In this document: positions 44,281-52,384 of the stretch, one piece after another
How the letters are laid out: each line of letters starts with the position of its first letter
Position numbering within the stretch: the first letter of the stretch is position 1
From: DASXKD01 sp963703605
GTDB lineage: Bacteria; Actinomycetota; Actinomycetes; Streptosporangiales; Streptosporangiaceae
Length of the DNA stretch: 64,000 bases
Assembly (NCBI GenBank): GCA_963703605.1
Contig: CAVPFC010000048.1
Coordinates: 178,577 to 242,576, forward strand
Direction: 5' to 3'
The notes under the pieces: generated by a model
Told to the model about the DNA's origin: nothing
Databases searched by the model: none
The model's input: the letters and a program-made list of their open reading frames with translations, nothing else
Position numbers and translations under genes: made by a program

Positions 44281-46692
44281 TTATGTCACCTGCTGTTGTG
44301 GTTCGGTGAGCTCAGGACTACCGGCAGGAGCCGCGCCGGGCCCGGAGCGAGGAAAAGCGGACGGGGGCGGGGAAGGCAGAGCGCGGGGGTGGGGAAGAGC
44401 AGAGGGCGGCTCGCCGAACCGGCGCAGCCGCACGCTGTTGGCCACCACGAACACCGACGAGGCGGCCATTGCCGCACCGGCGATCACCGGGTTGAGGAAC
44501 CCGGCTGCCGCCAGCGGGATCGCCGCGACGTTGTACCCGAATGCCCAGGTAAGGTTGCCGCGGATCGTCCCCAGCGTGGCCCGGGCCAGGCCGATCGCAT
44601 CCGGGACCGCGCCCAGGTCGTCGCGCAGCACGATCACATCGGCCGCGGTGATCGCCACGTCGGTGCCGGTGCCCAGGGCCAGCCCCAGGTCGGCCGCGGC
44701 CAGGGCGGGCCCGTCGTTGACCCCGTCGCCGACCATCGCGACGCGGTGGCCTTGGGCTTGCAGGCCGCTGATCACGGCAACCTTGTCGCCGGGCAACGCC
44801 CCGGCGATCACCTCGTCGGTGCCTGCCTGCGCCGCGATCGCCTGGGCGGTCGCCTGGCTGTCCCCGGTCAGCAGCACGGTGCGCAGGCCCAGACGGCCCA
44901 GTTGCGCGACCGCCGCGGCCGCGGACGGCTTGATCGTGTCGGCGACCGCGAAGGCGCCGCGCACCTGGCCGTCCCACCCGGCCAGCACGACCGTGCAGCC
45001 GGCCTGTTCCCATTGGCGGCACTGCTCGGCCACCGCCGCCGGGACGGCCATGCCCAGGTCGGTGACCAGGCGCGCACGGCCGACGGTCACCTCGCGGCCG
45101 GCCACCGCCCCCCGTGCCCCCAGGCCGGGCAGCGCCGTGAACCCGTCCGCCTGCGGCAGCGGACCAGCTTCGGCACCCGCCGCGGCGGCGATGGCCGCGG
45201 CCACCGGATGCTCCGAGGCCTGCTCCACCGCTCCGGCGTTGCGGAGCAGGTCCGGGCGGCTGGTACCCGGTGCCGCCACGGCACCGGTCACCGACATCAG
45301 CCCGGCAGTGAGGGTCCCGGTCTTGTCCAGCAGCACGGTGTCCACCGCGCGCGATGACTCCAGCGCCTCATACCTCTTGATGAAGATCCCCAGTTGTGCG
45401 CCCCGCCCGCAGGCCACCATCAGCGCCGCCGGGGTCGCCAGCCCCAGCGCGCACGGGCAGGCGATGATGAGCACCGCCAGGGCCGCGCTGAACGCGGGCT
45501 CGGCGGGGCTGCCGGCCAGCAGCCACCCGGCCAGGGTCGCCGCGGAGATCACCAGGACGGTGGGAACGAACACCCCGCAGATGCGGTCGGCCAGCCGCTG
45601 GATGGCCGCCTTCTGCGACTGCGCCTGCTCCACCAGCGCGACCAGGTGCGCGAGCTGGGTGTCGGCGCCCACCTTCACCGCGCGGACGACCAGCCGCCCG
45701 GCCGCCACGACCGTGCCCGCGGTGACCGGGTCGCCCTCGGCGACCTCGGCCGGCACCGGCTCCCCTGTCATCATGCTGGTGTCCACCGCGGACTGGCCGA
45801 ACTCGACCTGGCCGTCCGCGGCGATCGCCTCCCCCGGCCGCACGACGAACCGCTGGCCCACCGCCAGGTCCGCGACCGGCACCCGGTGCTCGGTCCCGTC
45901 ATCGGCCAGCACGCACGCGTCCCGCGCCCCCGCCTCGGCCAGCTTGCGCATCGCGTCCCCCGCGTCACGCCGGGCCCGGGCCTCGTACCAGCGGCCCGCC
46001 AGCAAGAACGTCGTCACCGACGCGGCGACCTCAAGGTAGATTCCGCCACCGGAACCGTGCAGCAGCAGGTGCAGGGCGCTGACGTGCTGCTGGCCACGGT
46101 CCACGACGAACATCGCGTACACCGACCAGCCGCACGCCGCGATAATGCCCAGCGACACCAGCGTGTCCATCGAGAACGACCCGTGCCGGGCGTTCTTCCA
46201 CGCGGCCCGGTGGAACGGCCAGGCCGCCCACCCGGCCACCGGCACCGCCAGCGCCACCAGCACCCATTGCCAGCCCGGGAACCGGTATGCGGGAAACAAG
46301 GACAGCAACACCGACAGATCGCCGAGCGGGACGAAAAACACCACCGCGACGAGGAGCCTGTTTCGCAGGTAAACGACCTGATCGGCGTCCGGCCCGCCGC
46401 CAGCGCCCTCGGCCTCGCTTTCACCGTGCGCCGCGCCCGTGCCGCCGGTAAGCACCTCGGCGCGGTAGCCCGCCTGCTCAACGGCCTCGATAAGGCGGCG
46501 CGGGGGAACAGACTCCGGTGCCGTGACGAGTGCCTGCCCGGTCGCGAAATTCACCGTCGCAAAGACGCTGTCGATCCCGTTGAGTTTCTTCTCCACGCGG
46601 GCGGCGCACGCCGCACATGTCATCCCCGCTATCGCCAGGCCAACCTGGCGCGGCGCGGATGACGCCTCATCGGTAAGCGCTGCCGATGACAC
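44281..46692 (-). CDS. copA: Copper-translocating P1B-type ATPase
   Basis: An 803-residue heavy-metal ATPase. One N-terminal HMA domain has GMTCAACAARVEKKL (CxxC, ~residue 18). The intramembrane metal site is CPCALGLATPAALM (~410), the phosphorylation site DKTGTLT (~457), and the hinge MVGDGVNDGPALAAADLG (~655). The CPC motif and CxxC indicate Cu+ export. GTG at 46692 is chosen because the protein begins just before the HMA domain and GGAGG lies ~10 bases upstream. The C-terminus ends in a Pro-rich tail. It leads the operon copA-SCO fusion-lipoprotein. Confidence 0.94.
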   Translation of the reverse strand: MSSAALTDEASSAPRQVGLAIAGMTCAACAARVEKKLNGIDSVFATVNFATGQALVTAPESVPPRRLIEAVEQAGYRAEVLTGGTGAAHGESEAEGAGGGPDADQVVYLRNRLLVAVVFFVPLGDLSVLLSLFPAYRFPGWQWVLVALAVPVAGWAAWPFHRAAWKNARHGSFSMDTLVSLGIIAACGWSVYAMFVVDRGQQHVSALHLLLHGSGGGIYLEVAASVTTFLLAGRWYEARARRDAGDAMRKLAEAGARDACVLADDGTEHRVPVADLAVGQRFVVRPGEAIAADGQVEFGQSAVDTSMMTGEPVPAEVAEGDPVTAGTVVAAGRLVVRAVKVGADTQLAHLVALVEQAQSQKAAIQRLADRICGVFVPTVLVISAATLAGWLLAGSPAEPAFSAALAVLIIACPCALGLATPAALMVACGRGAQLGIFIKRYEALESSRAVDTVLLDKTGTLTAGLMSVTGAVAAPGTSRPDLLRNAGAVEQASEHPVAAAIAAAAGAEAGPLPQADGFTALPGLGARGAVAGREVTVGRARLVTDLGMAVPAAVAEQCRQWEQAGCTVVLAGWDGQVRGAFAVADTIKPSAAAAVAQLGRLGLRTVLLTGDSQATAQAIAAQAGTDEVIAGALPGDKVAVISGLQAQGHRVAMVGDGVNDGPALAAADLGLALGTGTDVAITAADVIVLRDDLGAVPDAIGLARATLGTIRGNLTWAFGYNVAAIPLAAAGFLNPVIAGAAMAASSVFVVANSVRLRRFGEPPSALPHPRALPSPPPSAFPRSGPGAAPAGSPELTEPQQQVT

Positions 46693-46895
46693 CTGACGCC
46701 TGCCTCCAGCCGGAACCCGGATCGTTAATCCCGCAGGGCGCCACGAGGGCCCGCGTACACGGCGGGGACCGGGCATGTCCTGCCGCTGGCATGGGCAGAG
46801 CACTGGCACCGGCCGCCGCAGCAGGGAATCTACACACCCGCGAAAGCCACCGCAACCGCGGGTGCCCCGCGGCTTGTTTTACTATTCCCCAGCCA

Positions 46896-46957
46896 ATACC
46901 CCGCCGAGGTTCCCCTTATACCTCCCCAGGGTTTAGTTAATACCCTCCGGGGGTTTA
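46896..46957. promoter_or_regulatory. Three CsoR-like sites at 22-bp spacing in the copper divergent promoter
   Basis: ATACC begins at 46896, 46918 and 46940, exactly 22 bp apart. The blocks read ATACCCCGCCGAGGTT, ATACCTCCCCAGGGTTTA and ATACCCTCCGGGGGTTTA. Each resembles the actinobacterial CsoR operator (TACCC, spacer, GGGTA-like). They lie between copA and the DUF5134 gene, so could control both. No csoR gene is in the window. Confidence 0.6.
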
Positions 46958-47186
46958 CTTATGGGGCAAGCGAGGTTACCGGGAATGCTTTCCTACTTGC
47001 CGGCGCCGCGGTGAGCCTATTACCCTCGTTGCGTCATGTGCCGCAATCAGGTCCAGGCCCCGCGGGGCAGCGCCGGCGAATGTTTGGCCCGGGCTGCCGG
47101 CGCCGCCATTGCCGCGCGCGGCAGCGTCCCGGGCGGGCCAGCCTCCCCCGCCACGCGTCACTCACGCCCCCCGGGCGGGCACTGAG

Positions 47187-47888
47187 GTGGCCGCGCCGGC
47201 ATGGCTCGCCTGGATCTTCGCGGCCATCATGATCCTCACCGCCGGATATTCCGCGGGGCGGCTGGCCTTCTCTCGCCTGCGGGGGCGGGCCACCGAACTG
47301 GATGCCGACGCGCTGCACGCCGTCATGGGCGTCGCGATGGCCGGGATGCTCGTCCCCGGGCTGCACCTGCTGCCCGGCCGCGTATGGGCGGCGGCGTTCG
47401 GGGCCGGGGCAGCATGGTTCGGCTGGCACGCCCTGCGCACGCGCGGCCCGGTCCCGCCGGGCGTCTCGCGGTGCCGCTATCCGGTGCCGCACCTGGTCGA
47501 GTGCGTTGCCATGATCTACATGCTCCTGCCGGTACACCGCCCGCCGTCCGGCGGGACCGGCATGGCGATGGCCGGCATGAGCGCCAGCTCGCCCGGCTTT
47601 CCGGCACTGGCGATCATTCTCGCGCTGTTCATGCTCGGCTACATCGTGTGGACCACCGACCGGCTCACCTCCCGGGCGGCCCGGGAGGTGACCGCGGCCG
47701 GCCCGCGCGGCACCGGGGGTCACGCGTCACCGGTCCCCGCCGGCGCGGGACCCCGCACCCAGGACACGGCCAGCGCTCCATGGCCCCGGCACCTGGCGGA
47801 CCGGCCAGCGCTCGCGCCCAAGCTCGCCGCGTGCGCCAAGATCGCGATGAGCATCACCATGGGCTACATGCTCATCAGCATGATCTAG
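47187..47888 (+). CDS. DUF5134 membrane protein, divergent from copA
   Basis: A protein of about 233 residues with five to six transmembrane helices: WLAWIFAAIMILTAGYSAGRL, DALHAVMGVAMAGMLVPGL, VPHLVECVAMIYMLL, PALAIILALFMLGYIVW and a final helix CAKIAMSITMGYMLISMI. The histidine- and methionine-bearing helices (HAVMGVAMAGM, MAMAGMSAS, SITMGYMLISM) look suited to metal binding. DUF5134 proteins have no defined activity. GTG at 47187 fits the usual N-terminus; an in-frame ATG at 47109 adds 26 basic residues. Copper involvement is inferred from the shared regulatory region. Confidence 0.75.
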   Translation: MAAPAWLAWIFAAIMILTAGYSAGRLAFSRLRGRATELDADALHAVMGVAMAGMLVPGLHLLPGRVWAAAFGAGAAWFGWHALRTRGPVPPGVSRCRYPVPHLVECVAMIYMLLPVHRPPSGGTGMAMAGMSASSPGFPALAIILALFMLGYIVWTTDRLTSRAAREVTAAGPRGTGGHASPVPAGAGPRTQDTASAPWPRHLADRPALAPKLAACAKIAMSITMGYMLISMI

Positions 47889-48107
47889 GCCAAGCGGCCT
47901 GATGCCGCGCCCTCGACGGCTGGCGTGCCGGACTGCGGCTGCCACGCGCCAGCCGTTTGGCATGTTGAAGGCTTTCAAAGCGGGGCGGCGGCGACCGGAC
48001 AGCTCACCGGCGCGCCGCCGCAGACTCATCAAAGATGCCTTACGCCAGTGCCGGGCCAACCAACTACGCCAGGCCGCCCACGATCCGGGTCTGCTGAGCC
48101 ACGGCCC

Positions 48108-48160
48108 GTGGACGGGCTCCGCGGCGGACTGTAATCGTGGGCGAAATGCCCGAGGCGGCC
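48108..48160 (+). promoter_or_regulatory. Conserved upstream element, copy 1
   Basis: GTGGACGGGCTCC, then ACTGTAATCGTGGGCGAAAT and GCCCGAGGCGGC. The same blocks precede all three secreted paralogs (50080, 52263), with TGTAATC as a plausible -10. A TCCATCCAC motif follows nearer the start codon in each. Confidence 0.6.
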
Positions 48161-48199
48161 GCCTGTTGCGGGTTCCATCCACAGGGAGGTTCGTGGGGC

Positions 48200-49903
48200 A
48201 TGAGAAAACGGCTCAGGTCCTGGGTTTCGGCAGCCGCAGTCGCCGCGGTTGCCGCCACACCCATCGCGCTCAGCAGTGGTGCCGCGACACAGGCCACGGC
48301 GTCCACAAGCAAGTCCTCCGCCAGTAGGGCCGGCTCACTGACCCGCTATCACAGCAAGCACGCGGCCATCGACTGCGCGCGCTCGAGCGGGATGTGCGTC
48401 GAGGTAGCGAACTCAAACAAGGTGTTCGGCCACTACGTGGGGCACGACGAGCCCTCGGTGCTCTTCCAGTCACACCTGCCCGGGTCGGGCAATCACATGC
48501 GCTACAACCTCGTGCTGCCGAAAGACCCCTCGGCGAGCAACCCCAACGCGGTGAACAAGGGCTACGCCTTCGAGCTCAGCGGGTCCGAGTGGCTGGGCAT
48601 GGCCATGTGCGACTCCCAGTCCTTCCCGGAGCAGGTGAAGACCTGCCCGCCCGACAGCGACAAAAACATCCTCGACCCCAAGGTCTCCGCCAAGCACGTG
48701 GGCGAGGCCTACATGGAGCTCCAGTTCTACCCGCCGGGCTGGATTCCGTGGCCGACCTGGCAGGTAGCCGTCGGCGCCAGCTCGTGCAACCCCACCATGT
48801 GGTGCGCCGCGCTGAACATCGACAGCCTGTCGGTCAACCCGGTGACCGGACAGCAGCTCAACTCAACCTGCCAGCGCAGGATAGGGAGCGTGGAGTACGT
48901 CAACTTCGCGATCATCACGAAGAACGGCAAGTCGACCGGTCCCGCCAACCCCGTGGACGCGACCACCACAGGTACCTACACGCCGAGTCGCGCAGACCTG
49001 TTCATGCACTCCGGCGACCACCTGTCGGTTTCCCTCACCGACACCCCGAACGGCCTGAAGACCACCATTCACGATCTCACCACGGGCCGGTCGGGCTTTA
49101 TGACGGCCAGCAAGGCCAACGGGTTCGGCCAGGTGAAGTTCGCACCCACCGGCACGTCGTGCACTGACATTCCGTACAACTTCCACCCCATGTACAGCAC
49201 CGCCAGCCCGCAGACGCGAGTCACCTGGGCCGACGGCTCGTACAACATCGCGTTCGACACCGAGATCGGCCATTTCCAGTTCTGCACCGGCAAGGTGGCC
49301 ATCCCGGACACCCCGTTCGGCCTCACCAAGAACGGCACGCCCACCGTCTGCCCGAAGGGCGACTCCGAGGGGCGGGGCGCCAGCAAGAGCAAGCCGGACG
49401 GTGACGACACCTACTGCTTCCCGGCCAAGGAATCACCGGTGTACAAGGTGGCCGGCTGCACCTTCAACAACGACCCGGGGTTCGACGGCGCCTCGTACCA
49501 GAAGCTCTGGCCCGACGGCAACACCAAGGACCACCCGACGCCGTTCCAGTTCACCAGCCCGCTGACCGGCCCCGGTTACAACAAGCAGTACGCACAAGCC
49601 GGGTTCGAATCGGACCTGCCCGCCAACGAGTCCTACTGCAACGTGTCCACCGGAGCGGGGTGCAACATCATCCCGACGACCGACGAGGGCAAGCCCGCGG
49701 CGTTCTATCCCTTCTACAGCACGACCAAGCTCGGAAAGGCCGGCTGTTACTGGCAGTTCGGCAACGCCATCCCCGGAGCGATCAGCAACTTCGGGAAGGA
49801 CGCCCAGTACGGCTCGCTGCTGAAGCAGGACTTCACCATGGGCCACAAGGTCACCGAGATCTACTTCGACTTCCGGAAGATCATCGCCAACCCCTGCAAG
49901 TAA
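48200..49903 (+). CDS. Secreted protein of unknown function, paralog 1 of 3
   Basis: A 567-residue exported protein. Signal peptide MRKRLRSWVSAAAVAAVAAT then PIALSSGAATQA. The mature part has many cysteines and highly conserved blocks shared with its two neighbours: HAAIDC, NKVFGHYVGHDEPS, GSGNHMRYNLVLPKDP, FYPPGWIPWPTWQVAVGAS, MWCAALNIDSLS, FDTEIGHFQFC, DGASYQKLWPDG, AAFYPFYSTTK and WQFGNAIPGAISNFGKDAQYG. I know such proteins only as conserved actinobacterial secreted proteins without assigned activity; no catalytic motif is recognised. ATG at 48200 is common to the three. A matched promoter element and terminator make it a self-contained unit. Confidence 0.85.
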   Translation: MRKRLRSWVSAAAVAAVAATPIALSSGAATQATASTSKSSASRAGSLTRYHSKHAAIDCARSSGMCVEVANSNKVFGHYVGHDEPSVLFQSHLPGSGNHMRYNLVLPKDPSASNPNAVNKGYAFELSGSEWLGMAMCDSQSFPEQVKTCPPDSDKNILDPKVSAKHVGEAYMELQFYPPGWIPWPTWQVAVGASSCNPTMWCAALNIDSLSVNPVTGQQLNSTCQRRIGSVEYVNFAIITKNGKSTGPANPVDATTTGTYTPSRADLFMHSGDHLSVSLTDTPNGLKTTIHDLTTGRSGFMTASKANGFGQVKFAPTGTSCTDIPYNFHPMYSTASPQTRVTWADGSYNIAFDTEIGHFQFCTGKVAIPDTPFGLTKNGTPTVCPKGDSEGRGASKSKPDGDDTYCFPAKESPVYKVAGCTFNNDPGFDGASYQKLWPDGNTKDHPTPFQFTSPLTGPGYNKQYAQAGFESDLPANESYCNVSTGAGCNIIPTTDEGKPAAFYPFYSTTKLGKAGCYWQFGNAIPGAISNFGKDAQYGSLLKQDFTMGHKVTEIYFDFRKIIANPCK

Positions 49904-49946
49904 CCGTGGACCGGCCCATCGCGGGCCACCTGGCGTTAGCCGTACC

Positions 49947-49979
49947 ACTGAGGGGACCGTCTCGGGCGGTCCCCTCAGT
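49947..49979 (+). terminator. Terminator of secreted paralog 1
   Basis: ACTGAGGGGACCG and CGGTCCCCTCAGT are exact 13-bp arms around a seven-base loop, 44 bp after the stop. Nearly the same hairpin follows paralogs 2 and 3. Confidence 0.85.
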
Positions 49980-50079
49980 CCTTCCCGGCGCCCGCCCGGC
50001 CGGCGGGCGGCCGGGTTTGCCGCGCCGGGGCCATCAGCCACGGGACACGGGCATGGTCTCGGGCTCATAACACTCGCGC

Positions 50080-50134
50080 CTATGGACGGGCTCCATGGTG
50101 CGGTGTAATCCTGTGCAAATCGCCCCGAGGCGGC
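50080..50134 (+). promoter_or_regulatory. Conserved upstream element, copy 2
   Basis: CTATGGACGGGCTCCA, GGTGTAATCCTGTGCAAAT and GCCCCGAGGCGGC, matching the elements before paralogs 1 and 3. Confidence 0.6.
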
Positions 50135-50198
50135 TGAGGCCCATGAGGCCGGGGTGCCGGGCCGTCCGAGGGGTCCATCCACAGGAGATTGGTGGGGT

Positions 50199-51909
50199 AT
50201 GAGAGAACGGCTCAAGTCCTGGCTAGCGGTCGCTTCGGTGACGGCACTGGCCATCACACCCATCGCACTCAGCAGCAGCAGCGTATCGCAGGCCGCCGTC
50301 CACCACCCGTCGTCCGCGGCAGCCCACCAGACCGGGCTCCGCTACCCGCACGGGAGCCACCACGCGATCGACTGCTCGCTGTCGAGCGCCATGTGCACCG
50401 AGGTGGCCAGCCCTCGCAAGGTGTTCGGCCACTACGTCGGGCACGACGAGCCCTCGATGCTGTTCGACTCGAACACGCCGGGCTCGGGCAACCACATGCG
50501 CTACAACATCGTGCTGCCGACGGACCCCTCGGCAAGCAACCCCAACGCCGTGCACAAGTCCTACCAGTTCGAGCTCAGCGGGGCCGACTGGCTGGGCATG
50601 GCCATGTGCGACACGCAGTCCTACCCGGAGCAGGTGAAGACCTGCCCGCCGGACAGCGACAAGAACATCCTGGATCCCGCGAAGTCGCCCAAGCACGTGG
50701 GCCAGGCCTACATGGAGATGCAGTTCTACCCGCCCGGCTGGATTCCGTGGCCGACCTGGCAGGTGGCCGTGGGCGCCAGCTCGTGCAACCCCACCATGTG
50801 GTGCGCCGCGCTGAACATCGACAGCCTGTCGCTCAACCCGGTGACCGGGCTGGCGAACAACACGGGCTGCCTGAACAAGGTGGGCGAGGAGTACGTCAAC
50901 TTCGCGTTCATCACCAAGAACGGCAAGTCGACCGGTCCCGCGAACCCGGTGCAAGCGACGACCGCCGGCACCTACACCCCCAGCCCCGCCGACCTGTTCA
51001 TGAACAACGGTGACCACCTGTCGGTGGCCTTCACCGACACGCACAACGGCCTGAAGGTCACGATCAAGGACCTGACCTCGGGTCAGTCCGGGTCGATGAC
51101 GGCCAGCAAGGGCAACGGCTTCGCCGAGGTCAAGTACGACCCCACCGGCACGTCCTGCACCCCCATTCCGACCAACTTCCACCCGATGTACAGCACCTCC
51201 GGCCCGAAGACCCGCGTTACCTGGGCCGCGGGCGGCTACAACGTCGCGATGGACACCGAGATCGGCCACTTCCAGTTCTGCACCGGCCCGAAGAAGATCC
51301 CGGCCACCCAGTTCGGCCTTACCAAGAGCGGCAACCCCACCGTGTGCCCGACGGGCAACAAGGAGGGGCGGGGCACCAGCGCCAGCGCGCCGGATAACAA
51401 CCCGGCTACCGGTGACGACTTCTTCTGCTTCCCGGGCAAGGAAGCGCTCGACCTACAAGGTGACCGGCTGCACCTACACCAACACCGGATTCGATGGCGC
51501 CTCGTACCAGAAGCTCTGGCCCGACGGCAGGAAGAGCCACCCCACCCCGTTCCAGTTCACCAGCCCCACGACCGGCAAGAAGTACACAAAGGCGTACTCG
51601 ACCGCCGGCTTCGAGACCGACCTGCCCGCGATCGAAGCGACCTGTAACACGAGCACCGGTGCGGGATGCACGCACATTCCGACGACCGACCTGGGCAAGC
51701 CGGCCGCGTTCTATCCCTTCTACTCGACAACCAAGGTCGGCAGCACCTGTTACTGGCAGTTCGGCAACAAGATGCCCGGACAGATCAGCGACTTCGGGAA
51801 GAACGCCCAGTACGGCCCGTTGTACTCGCAGACCTACACCACGACGGGTGGCGGCTTCAACAGGCAGTTCAACGATTTCCAGAAGAGGATCGCCAACCCC
51901 TGCAAGTAA
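50199..51909 (+). CDS. Secreted protein of unknown function, paralog 2 of 3 (one +1 frameshift)
   Basis: 569 residues after removing one inserted G at about 51450. The first frame runs from signal peptide MRERLKSWLAVASVTALAIT through GHYVGHDEPSMLF, PPGWIPWPTWQVAVGAS and DDFFCFPGKEAL. It then drops into a non-homologous frame, while the next frame resumes with TYKVTGCTYTNTGFDGASYQ and continues to the family C-terminus KRIANPCK. The exact fit to both paralogs shows that only one base is wrong. Whether the error is in the chromosome or in the assembly cannot be told from sequence alone. Identity to paralogs 1 and 3 is high throughout. Confidence 0.82.
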
Positions 51910-51964
51910 CCGCAGACCGGCTCCAGCGAGGGCCTTCGGGCGCTAGCCGGTTCCGGTAGCGCAC

Positions 51965-51998
51965 ATTGAGGGGACCGCCCCCGGGCGGTCCCCTCAAT
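51965..51998. terminator. Terminator of secreted paralog 2 (bidirectional)
   Basis: ATTGAGGGGACCGCCC and GGGCGGTCCCCTCAAT are exact 16-bp arms around two bases. Its right end overlaps the stop of the small leftward membrane protein gene, so it can terminate both. Confidence 0.87.
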
Positions 51999-52218
51999 CC
52001 GTCCCGGGGTCCGGCCGGGACCGCCCGTAGCGCCGCCCGACCAGCCAGTAGGCGACCGAGTTGCCGGGGTTGATCGTGCTGATGATCCGCCACAGCCGCT
52101 TGCTCCCGCGAATCTCCTCGGCCGGGCGCCGCCGGAGATCCCGCCAGGTCAGGGCCGCGAGCCCGATCTCGGCCAGCACGAGGACCATCAGGGCAATTCG
52201 CTTGGGTCTACCGCTCAT
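51994..52218 (-). CDS. Small membrane protein, PLDc_N-like
   Basis: A 74-residue protein on the opposite strand between paralogs 2 and 3. N-terminus MSGRPKRIALMVLVLAEIGL is one hydrophobic helix. Then follow a polar stretch and SKRLWRIISTINPGNSVAYW, which resembles the phospholipase D-nuclease N-terminal (PLDc_N) small membrane domain. ATG at 52218 starts the hydrophobic helix; the frame extends further upstream without coding character. Its stop overlaps the terminator hairpin shared with paralog 2. A functional tie to the secreted proteins is unproven. Confidence 0.65.
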   Translation of the reverse strand: MSGRPKRIALMVLVLAEIGLAALTWRDLRRRPAEEIRGSKRLWRIISTINPGNSVAYWLVGRRYGRSRPDPGTD

Positions 52219-52262
52219 GCTTTCCCATTCTGGCCCGGCCCGCGGCGGCGGGCCACACCGGC

Positions 52263-52317
52263 CTATGGACGGATGCCAGGCCGGGTGTAATCCTGGGCAA
52301 ATTGGCCCAAGGCGGCT
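52263..52317 (+). promoter_or_regulatory. Conserved upstream element, copy 3
   Basis: CTATGGACGGATGCCA, GGTGTAATCCTGGGCAAAT and GGCCCAAGGCGGC, matching the elements before paralogs 1 and 2. It lies just upstream of the start of the leftward PLDc_N-like gene. Confidence 0.6.
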
Positions 52318-52384
52318 GGCACCTCGTGCGGCTGGGCGGGCGCCGGCTCGTTGTGGCTCCATCCACGAGGAAGTAGGTGGGGTA

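Noticed and set aside
47902..48327. A rightward 141-codon frame before secreted paralog 1
   Set aside because: It crosses the conserved promoter element and the start of the real gene in another frame, and its residues show no family pattern.
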